From: Chitinophagaceae bacterium 26-R-25
GTDB lineage: Bacteria > Bacteroidota > Bacteroidia > Chitinophagales > Chitinophagaceae
Assembly: GCA_029906195.1 (NCBI GenBank)
Contig: JARWSJ010000001.1
Coordinates: forward strand, 682,001-746,000
Direction of reading: 5' to 3'
DNA length: 64,000 nucleotides
Shown here: piece by piece, positions 17,905 to 26,993 of the stretch
Position numbering within the stretch: position 1 is the stretch's first letter
Layout of the letters: each line of letters begins with the position of its first letter
Made by a program: the position numbers and the translations under genes
Notes under the pieces: model-generated
Database searches by the model: none
Seen by the model: only the letters and a program-made list of their open reading frames with translations
Told to the model about the DNA's origin: nothing

Positions 17905-18792
17905 ATGGATTCCAGACTTATTTACGAAGCAAATAAAAAGGGGATAAGCAAAGTTGATTGGATCAAACAAGATGGCTCAGAGTGGGCATATTGCGGACTA
18001 AAAGATGATTTTAGATATGAGCTTATCGAATCTGAATTCAATGAGTTTTTTAATCAGGATGTCTTCTGTTTTTCAACCACCCGGAAAGGTTCTTTTGAAT
18101 GTGCGAGACCGGAACTGATGAAGTATGTTCAAGAGATGATTGGCGTTAATGCTTTTGTGATTTGGGATAAAGATTTTAAAAAAGTGATTGAGTTTAATAC
18201 GATTGGTACATTTCGTAAGGGCGAGTTCTGTAAAAACGTAATGTCTCCGTTTAAAAATTATAAGATGAAAGCGGGTTCGCCTGACAAAGTTAAAGGCAAA
18301 CTGGTGAAGTACAGAAAAGGAGATTGCCTGAGCATTCATTGCGGCGGCGGAAAATTTCTGGCGGTTTTTATTTCTGAAAAATTCAATAGGTTCTACGATC
18401 TTACGCTGTTCGATTATCTGGAAGACCGGAAACCTACGATAGAAGATTTTGTGGATGGCTACTATTTTGGCCGTTATGGTGATTCTCCCGAAGGCATATT
18501 TCCTTGTGTGGAGAAACTGATGATGGATTGTCTCGAAGTTGACGCAAGTGAAGATGTCGAAAGAATTGCGCATTTTGAATTGACTGAGTCGCTGCACTTA
18601 GCTTCCTATGGAGGGAGAGAAAATTTTGCGAAGCTTTTGGAGCATTATAATTTAGATATAGGCAAGCGCAGAACAAATACGGACAATTTCAATAAACGAC
18701 CGGACGTGTTTTTCATTGGTGACAGGTTAATGAAATTCAATGAAATAATCAAAGGCCAGGAGGGTTTGGCAGACAACGTTCCAAAAAGTTAG
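17905..18792 (+). CDS. Hypothetical cytoplasmic protein
   Basis: This 295-residue protein has no signal peptide or membrane segment and I do not recognise its family. It is rich in Phe, Tyr, Lys and Asp, with segments such as EWAYCGLKDDFRYELIES, FVIWDKDFKKVIEFNTIGTF and RKGDCLSIHCGGGKFLAVF. The last segment, a Gly-Asp followed by two beta strands, faintly recalls Imm26-type immunity proteins, but I would not assign it. Its stop overlaps the stop of the convergent yqgE gene by 4 bases. No neighbour suggests a pathway. Confidence 0.7.
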   Translation: MDSRLIYEANKKGISKVDWIKQDGSEWAYCGLKDDFRYELIESEFNEFFNQDVFCFSTTRKGSFECARPELMKYVQEMIGVNAFVIWDKDFKKVIEFNTIGTFRKGEFCKNVMSPFKNYKMKAGSPDKVKGKLVKYRKGDCLSIHCGGGKFLAVFISEKFNRFYDLTLFDYLEDRKPTIEDFVDGYYFGRYGDSPEGIFPCVEKLMMDCLEVDASEDVERIAHFELTESLHLASYGGRENFAKLLEHYNLDIGKRRTNTDNFNKRPDVFFIGDRLMKFNEIIKGQEGLADNVPKS

Positions 18793-19232
18793 GCAAACAA
18801 GCTTTTAGTCCCCACCAGCTCCCAGCTTCCTTCTGCAATTTCAGCCTCAAGTTCATTTGCATCCCAGCCGCAATAGCCGATAAAAATTTTGATGTCTTTT
18901 TCCGTAAGGGTTTGATCATTGATGAGCTTCACCGCAGTTTTGAAATCTCCGCCAAGGTAGATGCTACCAGAAATAAGTGTTCCGTCTTTTATTAAGTCCG
19001 GCCGTTGATGGATGAAGAAAAGATGTTCGCGGTCTACAGGACCGCCATCACAGAGAGGGAACGGAATAATGTGTTTGAATTCTTCAAGTTCATTGAGTTT
19101 GCGATCAAATAATTTGTTGATCACAAAACCCATCGCACCATTTTCGTTGTGCTCTGTGATGAGTATTGAGCAGTTTTCGAAAATGGTATCATTGAGAAGT
19201 GATGTGCTGTGTAAAATGGTGCCTGCATTCAT
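18789..19232 (-). CDS. YqgE/AlgH (DUF179) family protein, short form
   Basis: The protein has 147 residues; the family is usually about 180-190. Family hallmarks are present: GTILHSTSLLNDTIFENCSI, then ITEHNENGAMGFVIN, a GGPVDREHLFFIH block and the IFIGYCGWDANELEAEIAEGSWEL end motif. It stops soon after SWEL, so the usual last 35 or so residues are missing. The 3' end overlaps the hypothetical gene on the other strand by 4 bases. Either this is a naturally short Bacteroidota form or the C-terminus has been trimmed at this junction. The biochemical function of the family is unsettled. Confidence 0.88.
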   Translation of the reverse strand: MNAGTILHSTSLLNDTIFENCSILITEHNENGAMGFVINKLFDRKLNELEEFKHIIPFPLCDGGPVDREHLFFIHQRPDLIKDGTLISGSIYLGGDFKTAVKLINDQTLTEKDIKIFIGYCGWDANELEAEIAEGSWELVGTKSLFA

Positions 19233-19257
19233 AGGAGCAAAGCTAGGGTAATTTATG

Positions 19258-19323
19258 AACGCTAAATGCTAAACGCGCAACGCTTAACGCAAGCGTACCC
19301 GCGTTAGGCGCTAAGCGTTTGGC
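19258..19323. repeat. AACGC-unit inverted array (hairpin) between yqgE and acyltransferase
   Basis: GCTAAACGCGCAACGCTTAA-type units face GCGTTAGGCGCTAAGCGTTT with a short spacer, giving a long imperfect stem. It ends within a few bases of the acyltransferase stop. The same unit class recurs at 20550-20627, 60458-60528 and 63885-63942. Confidence 0.75.
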
Positions 19324-19328
19324 TTCGT

Positions 19329-20474
19329 CTATTTCGCCGGTACTTCATTTTCATGTTTGACTTTAACCGGAGCTTTGGCTTGCTTGTTCAGCCATGCCCT
19401 CACTGGTTCGTCGTACCATTTTAAGCAAGCGTAAGCAATTGCAACTGCGCAAACAAACACTGCTATTGTAACAGGATACGCCTCTTTCAACGGAATTTTT
19501 TTATCTGAAACCCAGGCGGTGTAAGTGTAAATCAGCGGATAGTGTGTAATGTAAATTGGATAAGAAACGTCGCCCAGGAACTTGCATATTTTCTTTCCTG
19601 CGCCGCTTTGTATTTCTCCACTTGCACCTAAGAAAATGATAAGTGGGAAAATCAAAACAATGCTTAATGAATCGTACAGGCCATTCATCCATAAGTTTTC
19701 AGTTGTGCCAATTCTTGGAGCTGCGAGAACGACAATGGTCAACAGACTGCTCCACACAAATGCATTTTTTATATTGCGCAATTTGGCAATCCTGAACAAA
19801 AGCAATCCTCCAAAGAATGGAAACATCACTCTGCAAAAGCCAATACGCATTTGCTCTGCATTCAGTGACCAGCCGCCGATAACGTCACCCTGGTTTACTG
19901 CAAGGTGGATTAACGCTCCCGCCGATAAAATGACAAGAATGGAGAGCACGGTTTTTGATAGCTTTCTTGCGCCAAGCGCGTAAAAGATATTGACCACATA
20001 TTCGTAGAACAATGACCAGGCGGGGCCGTTGAGCGGGTATGTTTCTGACCAGCCACGGATATCCATGGAAGGCGGGATGGGCAACATTGTGCAACCTATC
20101 ACCATTATAAGCAGCATTTGCCATACCGGTGTTTGTCCTATTATAGGGAATATGCCAGACGACTGAAAATAATAACAGACCGCACCGATGATCGATCCCA
20201 TAACAACCATTGGTTGAAGTCTGATAAGTCGGCGTTTGAAAAAATTACCAATCGTCATATTGCGCCATCTGTCGTCATAAGCATATCCTATGACAAAGCC
20301 GGAAAGCAAAAAGAAAAAGTCGACCGCAAGGTAGCCGTGGTTAATGATCTGATCCTGGTGGCTCGTGGCATGTGCTTCGCAAAGGTGAAAAGCAACTACC
20401 ATAAGTGCCGCAACACCGCGTAATCCATCCAGTATGGCGTAATGCGGCTTGGTAGATAATGAATTCGTCTTCAT
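19329..20474 (-). CDS. Acyltransferase 3 family (OafA/YrhL-like) membrane O-acyltransferase
   Basis: This 381-residue integral membrane protein has about ten hydrophobic segments. The N-terminal signature is YAILDGLRGVAALMVVAFHL, with the family His in the first helix, followed by VDFFFLLSGFVIGYAY and FFKRRLIRLQP. I place the start at ATG 20474 (MKTNSLSTKPHYAIL). An upstream in-frame ATG at 20516 adds 14 residues of no recognisable value. Family members O-acetylate surface polysaccharides or other envelope glycans. The basic C-terminal tail (KQAKAPVKVKHENE) lies in the cytoplasm. The substrate is not deducible from the neighbours. Confidence 0.9.
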   Translation of the reverse strand: MKTNSLSTKPHYAILDGLRGVAALMVVAFHLCEAHATSHQDQIINHGYLAVDFFFLLSGFVIGYAYDDRWRNMTIGNFFKRRLIRLQPMVVMGSIIGAVCYYFQSSGIFPIIGQTPVWQMLLIMVIGCTMLPIPPSMDIRGWSETYPLNGPAWSLFYEYVVNIFYALGARKLSKTVLSILVILSAGALIHLAVNQGDVIGGWSLNAEQMRIGFCRVMFPFFGGLLLFRIAKLRNIKNAFVWSSLLTIVVLAAPRIGTTENLWMNGLYDSLSIVLIFPLIIFLGASGEIQSGAGKKICKFLGDVSYPIYITHYPLIYTYTAWVSDKKIPLKEAYPVTIAVFVCAVAIAYACLKWYDEPVRAWLNKQAKAPVKVKHENEVPAK

Positions 20475-20549
20475 GTTGTGAAAAGTAATGTTGGGTTGAG
20501 CTAAATGAAACGGCAAGATAGTTATTTAGTTAACGCAGAAATGGCAGAT

Positions 20550-20627
20550 GCTCAACGCACAACGCGTAAAGCTCAACGCACAACGCGGTGGTTCCGGGCC
20601 CAGCATTCAGCGTTTGGCGTTATGCCT
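20550..20627. repeat. CTCAACGCACAACGCG tandem array with inverted arm
   Basis: CTCAACGCACAACGCG occurs twice (about 20550 and 20572), then an inverted AGCGTTTGGCGTTATGCC arm follows at about 20609-20627. It lies upstream of the candidate operator of SusC2. Confidence 0.7.
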
Positions 20628-20652
20628 TAAGCTTTAAGGCTCTTTTCTCGGG

Positions 20653-20664
20653 AACGATTGCGTA
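20653..20664. promoter_or_regulatory. Candidate LacI-family operator upstream of SusC2
   Basis: AACGATTGCGTA with a central CG, as in LacI/PurR-family operators whose half-site reads CG-TTTGCGT. The left half is degenerate but keeps GC at positions 5-6 from the centre. Identical or near-identical sites lie at 41978, 52127 and 63817, each before a pectin-utilisation transcription unit. The proposed binder is the LacI protein at 50883-51914 (inference). Confidence 0.55.
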
Positions 20665-20949
20665 CAAATATATCGCTCATCACTTAGTGCAAACATTTGA
20701 TTTTGGTATTTTTAGCTGCGGATCAAATAACGTTTGCCAAATGAAAATTTCTTCATCAGACCTAAGTCTTCGGCTTAGCTGTCATAGCCTTTGCCATGAA
20801 ATAAATTCCAGCCAAAGTCCACTGGGGTTGTTATTTCTTCTCCGTCCCCGTTTGTCTTCCGTCATTTTTTCCAATTATGTTTTGATGAGATAATAGAGCT
20901 CAATAGATTGACTTAAGCGTTTTAAACATATACCACAACAATTACTATT

Positions 20950-23900
20950 ATGAAACCATTACTAACGATTGCCCGGGAGCATTTGTGTAATACAAATCCT
21001 CTCCTACGAAAAGGCGCCATACTGTTGGCTACATGCGTGCCTTTGGTCTCATTGGCTTCTCCGTCGATTGAATTGAGGCGGCATTTGAATGCGGTAGTAG
21101 CAAATTCAAATTTAAATCATCCACTGGGTGTTATTACAGGTAGAGTAACCGATGATAAAGGTGAGGCGCTCGCCAATGTTTCTGTTATGGTAAAAGGCCA
21201 GAAAAAAGGCGTCTCTACCAATTTACAAGGCTTGTATTCCATCAATGCAGATAACAATGCGGTGCTGGTTTTTTCATTTATTGGTTATGATGCGCAGGAA
21301 GTAGTGATTGGAGGCAGAACAACAATCAATGTGTCACTCGCCACTAACAAGAAAGAATTGGAACAAGTGGTGGTAGTGGGTTACGGACAGGTAAAGAAAA
21401 AAGATCTTACCGGGGCCGTAGTTTCCATTAAAGGTGATGAAGTTAAAAAAGTAGCCGGCAACAATGTGATGGAAAGTGTGCAGGGTAAAATGCCGGGCGT
21501 TGATATCGTAAGAACAAGCGGTGCTGCAGGTGCGGGCGTGAACATTACTGTTCGCGGTAACCGTTCCATTACAGCACAAAACAATCCATTGTTTATCGTG
21601 GATGGTATACAGTACTCGAGTTACCAGGATATTAATCCAAATGACATTCAGTCAATGGAAGTCTTAAAAGATGCATCTTCAACAGCCATCTTTGGTGCAA
21701 AAGGCGCAAATGGTGTTATTATCATCAGTACAAAAAGAGGCACCAGCGGCAAGCCTCACATAAGTGCTGGTGCATATTATGGTCAGACCAAAGTAGCAGG
21801 TTATCCTAAGCCAATGACGGGCCCGGAATTTGCGGACCTTAAACGTCAGGCATATCGCACAGCAGGCATATGGAAATCACCTGCAGATGATTCGCTGGTG
21901 TTTACCAGTGCATCGGAACTGGCAGCTGTGAGAAATGGTGTATCTACCTACTGGCCTGGATACTTGATACACAATGGTTCTCAGCAAGACTATAATGTTG
22001 GCATCGCCGGTGGTAGCGAAAGAACAAAAGTGTATTTCTCTGTTGATTATTTGAGAGAAACAGGCATTCTTTCCAACGATTATTCCAACAGATACGCAGT
22101 TCGCCTGAACATTGAACAAATGTTGGCTAAAACATTTAAAGTGGGACTGGAAAGCCAGCTAACCTACTATAAAGGAAATTCAAGGCAAGATGGAGTGCTG
22201 ACAGTAGCAAACAAAGTATTACCATACTACACACCGTATAATGACGATGGTACGCTGGCGAAATATCCCGGCAATGGTGCACAGTTCAATCCGTTGATGG
22301 AAGAGCTACCCGGTGCATACATTAACGAGACAAACACCACCCGCATATTATCAACTGCATATGCGGAATGGAAACCACTGCAAGGTCTTACTATCCGTTC
22401 AAATTTGGGTGTTACCAACAACAATTTACGCAACGGATTCTTTGAAAGTGCCAATACCATTGACCGTGCATTGTCTTCCGGTTCTTTATCAAGAGTTACC
22501 AATGTCACCGGTACAGATCTTATCTGGGAAAACATTATCACCTATCAGAAAAAAATCGATAAGCACAGTTTTGAAGTTACAGGCGTGACCAGTTATATAG
22601 CCAACAAGGTTGATACCTCGCAGGCTTCCGGAACGGGGCAGTTGCTTCCCGGTCAGTCCTATTATGCGTTGCAGAATAACCCGGCCAACCTTTTAATCTA
22701 CAGCAACTATGTTGGCAGTAATTTAACTTCCGGTGCCTTACGTTTAAACTACAGTTATGCCGGAAAATATTTACTGACAGCAACTGTCCGCGCAGATGGT
22801 TCTTCCATTTTGTCAGAAGGAAATAAATGGGCTTATTTCCCTTCTGTTGCCGCTGGCTGGCGCATAATTGATGAAGACTTCATGAAAGCTCAGCATATTT
22901 TCTCAGAACTTAAATTGAGAGCCAGTTATGGCGTGGCCGGTAACTATGCCGTGCGTCCATATGCAACGCAGAGTTTGCTAGCGCTCGTTCCTTATCAATA
23001 CAACGATAAAAGCGCACTTGCTTATAGCTTTAGTCCCCGCGCAGGAAATCCAAATTTAAAATGGGAGCTGACCAATACGCTAAACATTGGTCTTGATTAT
23101 GGCTTCTTTAAAAACAGGTTGCTGGGAACATTTGACTACTATGATTCAAGAACACATGATCTTTTGTTAGACAGAACACTACCAACAACTTCAGGATATT
23201 CTATTATTACACAGAATGTTGGTAAAACACGCAATACCGGTTTTGAAGTCGGTTTGACAAGCGTGAATGTTGAGAACAAAAATTTCTCCTGGACATCTAC
23301 ATTAACGTTTACGCACAACAAAGAGAGAATTGTTGATCTGGTAGACGGACAAAGTGATATCGCGAGCAGCCTTATTATTGGTTACCCGGTGAAATCATTT
23401 TGGGACTATGAAAAGGTAGGCATCTGGCAAACATCAGAGGCTGCAGATGCTGCGAAGTTCGGCTCCAATCCTGGCGATATTAAGGTGCGTGATCTTAGTG
23501 GTCCTAAGGGTGATCCCGATGGGAAGATCGATTTTAACTATGACAAGAAAGTTGTAGGATCTGCGGTACCGAAATACACTGTTGGCTTTGGAAATGATTT
23601 GAAATACAAAGGCTTTGACTTCAATATTTTCATCGTTGCAAGAGTTGGTCAAACATTTGTTTCCGATTACGCAAACAAATTCGAACCAAACGCAATTGAG
23701 AATGGAGCTGTTGTTGATTACTGGACACCAGAGAATGCAACTAACGACTACCCAAGACCAAACTCAAAAATATCCAGAGCTGCATTACCGTTTGCAACGA
23801 CACTTGGATATAAAGATGGTTCCTTCCTGAAGGTAAGAAGCATGACTTTGGGCTACACGTTGCCTGCGCACATTACCAGCAAATGGCATGTCAATTCAGT

Positions 23901-24030
23901 TCGTTTTTATGTGAGCGCAAAGAATTATTTCACGATGTCTAAAGTGAAAGATTACGATCCTGAAGGAAGCGGTTCATTCGAAAGGCCGTTGACAAAACTG
24001 ATTTTAGGAGGTTTGAATATTGATCTGTAA
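20950..24030 (+). CDS. SusC/RagA-family TonB-linked outer-membrane transporter (pair 2, pectin island)
   Basis: This 1026-residue protein has a long N-terminus with the hydrophobic signal GAILLATCVPLVSLASP, a carboxypeptidase-D-like domain at about 60-135 (ITGRVTDDKGEALANVSVM), a plug opening EQVVVVGYGQVKKKDLTGAV with PLFIVDGIQ and SMEVLKDASSTAIFGAKG, and a barrel ending LGGLNIDL. The partner SusD follows after 109 bases. The following genes encode a CE12-type acetylesterase and rhamnogalacturonan-related enzymes, so the imported ligand is probably an RG-I oligosaccharide (inference). The LacI-type site at 20653 suggests co-regulation with the galacturonan genes. Confidence 0.96.
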   Translation: MKPLLTIAREHLCNTNPLLRKGAILLATCVPLVSLASPSIELRRHLNAVVANSNLNHPLGVITGRVTDDKGEALANVSVMVKGQKKGVSTNLQGLYSINADNNAVLVFSFIGYDAQEVVIGGRTTINVSLATNKKELEQVVVVGYGQVKKKDLTGAVVSIKGDEVKKVAGNNVMESVQGKMPGVDIVRTSGAAGAGVNITVRGNRSITAQNNPLFIVDGIQYSSYQDINPNDIQSMEVLKDASSTAIFGAKGANGVIIISTKRGTSGKPHISAGAYYGQTKVAGYPKPMTGPEFADLKRQAYRTAGIWKSPADDSLVFTSASELAAVRNGVSTYWPGYLIHNGSQQDYNVGIAGGSERTKVYFSVDYLRETGILSNDYSNRYAVRLNIEQMLAKTFKVGLESQLTYYKGNSRQDGVLTVANKVLPYYTPYNDDGTLAKYPGNGAQFNPLMEELPGAYINETNTTRILSTAYAEWKPLQGLTIRSNLGVTNNNLRNGFFESANTIDRALSSGSLSRVTNVTGTDLIWENIITYQKKIDKHSFEVTGVTSYIANKVDTSQASGTGQLLPGQSYYALQNNPANLLIYSNYVGSNLTSGALRLNYSYAGKYLLTATVRADGSSILSEGNKWAYFPSVAAGWRIIDEDFMKAQHIFSELKLRASYGVAGNYAVRPYATQSLLALVPYQYNDKSALAYSFSPRAGNPNLKWELTNTLNIGLDYGFFKNRLLGTFDYYDSRTHDLLLDRTLPTTSGYSIITQNVGKTRNTGFEVGLTSVNVENKNFSWTSTLTFTHNKERIVDLVDGQSDIASSLIIGYPVKSFWDYEKVGIWQTSEAADAAKFGSNPGDIKVRDLSGPKGDPDGKIDFNYDKKVVGSAVPKYTVGFGNDLKYKGFDFNIFIVARVGQTFVSDYANKFEPNAIENGAVVDYWTPENATNDYPRPNSKISRAALPFATTLGYKDGSFLKVRSMTLGYTLPAHITSKWHVNSVRFYVSAKNYFTMSKVKDYDPEGSGSFERPLTKLILGGLNIDL

Positions 24031-24139
24031 ACCATTTAAGAAGTCATTTATGAAATGAGCATAACAACAATTTTGTCACACAAAGACCTGACTGTTCATG
24101 CGAATTTCATCTGACCAAAATAAAATAAAAAATAAACAG

Positions 24140-25783
24140 ATGAAAAAGAATCATCTATATATATGCTTCATTGCACTGACCGTTATTGTTTCGGCGTGCA
24201 ATAAAAAGCTGAATGAATATAACCCGAGCGGAACTACTCCTGCAAATATGTACACCAATGCCATAGGTTTTGAAACCCTGGTAAACGCTGCTTACAGTTA
24301 CGACCGTTTCTGGTATGGAAAAGAAGAAGGTGTAAGTGTTTCTGAAATGGGCACCGACATCTGGACAAGTGGAAGTGGCGATGTGTACCCACAATTAACA
24401 CAATACCTCAATTTGCATTCGGTGGGTAGTAATACCGCGTCAATTAGTTTATTGTGGGATAATTTCTATGCAGCGATCAACTTGTGTAATACGGGAATTG
24501 CGGCTATCGGCAACGTAACGGATTATACGGATGCGCAGAAAAAAATGAGAGAAGGCGAATTGCGTTTTCTTCGCGCTTTTTATTATTGGCACATTGTAGA
24601 AACATGGGGCGGCGTAAACTTTACCACTGCACCAACTGTAGGTGTTGTAACAACCGCCAATCGCACTCCTGTTGATACTTTTTATCGCCAGATATTTACT
24701 GATCTGCAATTTGCTGTAGCTAACCTTCCGGCAACTACAAGCGATTATGGTCGCGTAACACTTCCTGCTGCCAAGGCATTTTTGGCAAGGATGTATCTGA
24801 CCCGTGGTATGAATGCGGAGGCTGCCGCACTGGCAAATGACGTGATAAAAAATTACGGCTTTTCTTTGGTCACCAACTACGTTGATTTGTGGAACATGGG
24901 CAACCTGAAAAATAAAGAAGTGATATGGGCCGTTGATTATTCTACAAACTTGACACTTAATGATCTCGCAACTACTGCGTATCCACAAGGTCACTCGCGT
25001 GGTTCAAACAGCGATCACCTCTTATATTTAATGGTATACGACCAGGTGAACACAGCGGCATTGATTCGTGACATTCCTAACGGCCGTCCTTTCAACCGTT
25101 ACATGCCAACACTGGCTTACCTTAAAATGTTTAATAGAAATTTCGATTCACGTTACGAAGGCTCTTTCCAATCGCTATGGAGAGCCAACAAAGCAGGCGG
25201 CGGATTTAAAGTGGGTGATACGGTTTGCTATGCCACTCCAGACACGGTAAAAGACATTGCATCAAAAAAATATAAAGTGTACGATGTTACACAAGTGTAC
25301 AAAGCCAATGGCGCATCATTGCAAAACAAGTTCTATGTTTCTCTTTCCAAGTTCAAAGATTCAACCCGTGCAAGCCTGGCGGAAGCTCAAAGTGCAAGAG
25401 ATGTATTTGTAATTCGCCTTGCAGAAATGTACTTGGTTGCTGCAGAAGCAAAATACAAACAAGGTGATCTTGATTCAGCGGCTTATTTCCTTAACGTTGT
25501 AAGAAAGAGAGCCGCATTGCCGGGGCATACAAACGACATGGTGATTACATCAGCACAGGTAAATCTGGATTTTATTTTGGATGAAAGAGCAAGAGAGCTT
25601 GGTGGCGAACAATTGCGTTGGTTCGATTTAAAACGCACTGGCAAATTGATTGACCGTGTAAGAACCATGAATCCGGATGCAGTACCTGTATCTCCAGATG
25701 ATACCTTGCGTCCTATTCCGCAAAAACAACTGAATGCGGTAACGAATAAAGGAGAGTTTACTCAAAATAAGGGATACAACTAG
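24140..25783 (+). CDS. SusD/RagB-family substrate-binding lipoprotein (pair 2)
   Basis: This 547-residue lipoprotein has the lipobox IVSAC with Cys20. The start at ATG 24140 gives a proper signal peptide (MKKNHLYICFIALTVIVSAC); an upstream in-frame ATG at 24098 would bury it. SusD hallmarks are KKLNEYNPSGTTPANMYTN, LRFLRAFYYWHIVETWGGV, the C-terminal FVIRLAEMYLVAAEAKYK and the RARELGGEQLRWFDLKRTG motif near the end. It forms the lid of SusC2. The putative RG-I ligand is inferred from the neighbours. Confidence 0.95.
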   Translation: MKKNHLYICFIALTVIVSACNKKLNEYNPSGTTPANMYTNAIGFETLVNAAYSYDRFWYGKEEGVSVSEMGTDIWTSGSGDVYPQLTQYLNLHSVGSNTASISLLWDNFYAAINLCNTGIAAIGNVTDYTDAQKKMREGELRFLRAFYYWHIVETWGGVNFTTAPTVGVVTTANRTPVDTFYRQIFTDLQFAVANLPATTSDYGRVTLPAAKAFLARMYLTRGMNAEAAALANDVIKNYGFSLVTNYVDLWNMGNLKNKEVIWAVDYSTNLTLNDLATTAYPQGHSRGSNSDHLLYLMVYDQVNTAALIRDIPNGRPFNRYMPTLAYLKMFNRNFDSRYEGSFQSLWRANKAGGGFKVGDTVCYATPDTVKDIASKKYKVYDVTQVYKANGASLQNKFYVSLSKFKDSTRASLAEAQSARDVFVIRLAEMYLVAAEAKYKQGDLDSAAYFLNVVRKRAALPGHTNDMVITSAQVNLDFILDERARELGGEQLRWFDLKRTGKLIDRVRTMNPDAVPVSPDDTLRPIPQKQLNAVTNKGEFTQNKGYN

Positions 25784-25852
25784 ACAATTAAGAATTAGGA
25801 ATTAGGAATTTGGAGTTGGTCTCCTACTTTTGATTTGAATTTATTGATTGAA

Positions 25853-25899
25853 AAAGCATAGACAAGCTCCGTTTCATAAACGGAGCTTGTCTATGCTTT
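25853..25899. terminator. 22-bp perfect hairpin after SusD2
   Basis: The arms AAAGCATAGACAAGCTCCG... (25853-25874) and the exact complement (25878-25899) are separated by 3 bases. The right arm ends CTTT rather than in a long T run, so factor-independent termination is likely but not typical. The inner AGACAAG...CTTGTCT recalls the REP stems at 28648 and 37504 but lacks the GTAG lead. AGGAATT-unit and TTTTGACT-unit arrays lie on either side (about 25790-25817 and 25974-26001). Confidence 0.65.
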
Positions 25900-26025
25900 A
25901 TAAGATAAGCGATTCATGAAATGATGATTATGGAGGTGGAAGAAGTGTGAGCCATATGATATATTAGCCTGGGTTTTGACTTTTGATTTTTGACTTTTGA
26001 ATTCACAGAACATAAACTACAAATA

Positions 26026-26775
26026 ATGAAGAAACTTCTCTCCGTACTCTTGGTCGCTCTCGTGTCTTTTGCGGCTCCGCCTAAGAAGATTAAAATCTGG
26101 CTGGTTGGAGATTCGACAATGTCGGATAAAAAAACAGAGGCTTATCCTGAAACAGGTTGGGGCATGCCGTTTAAATTTTTTTTTGATTCTACAGTTGTTG
26201 TTGATAACCGTGCACAGAACGGAAGAAGCACAAAAACATTTATTTCTGAGGGAAGATGGCAGGCAGTTATGGATGGCATGAATGAAGGCGATTACGTCTT
26301 CATTCAGTTTGGTCATAACGACGAAGTGCCCACAAAAGTAAATAGCTATGTGACTGAAGATGTTTTCAAAAGCAACCTTCAACGATTTGTAAAAGAAGTA
26401 AGAAGCAAAAACGGCGTTCCCGTTTTATTAACACCTGTTGCAAGACGCAAGTTTGACAACGCAGGAGCAGTGGAGGAGACACATGAAAAATATGCTGCAG
26501 TAGTGCGCACTGTAGCAAAAGAAGATAAAGTATTGTTCATTGATCTTGATGAAAAAAGTAAAGCGCTATTACAGCAATACGGGGTGGAGAATTCTAAGTT
26601 GCTGTTCAATCAATTACAGCCCGGCGAGCATCCAAATTATCCCGAAGGCAAAGAAGACAATACACACTTCAACGAGTTGGGCGCAAGAAAAATGGCAGAA
26701 CTGGTATTGGCGGAAATCAAGGAACAGAAATTCGATATTGCAAACAGAGTAGTTCAGGGAAAAAACAAAAAGTAA
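26026..26775 (+). CDS. Rhamnogalacturonan acetylesterase (CE12-like SGNH hydrolase)
   Basis: This 249-residue secreted esterase removes acetyl groups from galacturonic acid residues of rhamnogalacturonan. It has a signal peptide at 1-17 (MKKLLSVLLVALVSFAA), the SGNH nucleophile block WLVGDSTMSDKK with Ser30, the Gly/Asn blocks NGRSTKTF and IQFGHNDEVP, and the catalytic Asp/His block EDNTHFNELGA. The start at 26026 is preferred to 25990, which would add 12 non-signal residues. It is followed after 5 bases by the GH43 remnant, so it was the lead gene of a CAZyme operon. The length matches CE12 enzymes. Confidence 0.9.
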   Translation: MKKLLSVLLVALVSFAAPPKKIKIWLVGDSTMSDKKTEAYPETGWGMPFKFFFDSTVVVDNRAQNGRSTKTFISEGRWQAVMDGMNEGDYVFIQFGHNDEVPTKVNSYVTEDVFKSNLQRFVKEVRSKNGVPVLLTPVARRKFDNAGAVEETHEKYAAVVRTVAKEDKVLFIDLDEKSKALLQQYGVENSKLLFNQLQPGEHPNYPEGKEDNTHFNELGARKMAELVLAEIKEQKFDIANRVVQGKNKK

Positions 26776-26780
26776 AGGAC

Positions 26781-26993
26781 GTGCGAAATAAGAAAATCAT
26801 TGGTGCATTTTTAATTACTACATTTTTAACCACCATTCACACAAACGCCCAGGTATCAAAAGTTTGGGTTTCAGACCAGGGAAACGGAACTTACAAGAAT
26901 CCGGTGATCAATGCAGATTATTCAGATCCTGATGCGATCAGAGTAGGAGACGATTATTATCTCGTTGCATCAAGTTTCGATGCAGTGGAGTGA
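26781..26993 (+). pseudogene. N-terminal remnant of a GH43-family glycosidase
   Basis: From GTG at 26781 the frame encodes a signal peptide (FLITTFLTTIHTNAQ) and the start of a GH43 five-bladed propeller: GTYKNPVINADYSDPDAIR then VGDDYYLVASSF, which includes the usual catalytic-base Asp of this block. It ends after 70 codons at TGA 26991. Everything after the first blade is missing. The following bases belong to a GH2 gene in another frame, so an internal deletion joined two neighbouring genes. The original enzyme was probably an arabinosidase/xylosidase-type GH43. Confidence 0.88.

Larger units (their letters stand above)
20475..20949. other. Intergenic/promoter region of SusC2
   Basis: This 475-base divergent gap holds the AACGC-unit array (20550-20627) and the candidate LacI-type site at 20653-20664, which leaves a leader of about 285 bases before SusC2. 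The 101-residue frame at 20588-20893 overlaps the array and has no protein-like features. Confidence 0.55.

Noticed and set aside
18073-18597. 174-codon antisense frame opposite the hypothetical gene
   Set aside because: The plus frame is longer, has balanced composition and ends neatly against yqgE; the antisense frame is Ile/Phe/Arg/His-rich like other shadows here.
20588-20893. 101-codon plus frame upstream of SusC2
   Set aside because: It overlaps the AACGC array and the candidate operator and has no domain or signal features.
24449-24994. 181-codon antisense frame opposite SusD2
   Set aside because: Opposite a clear SusD coding frame with all family motifs; a shadow.
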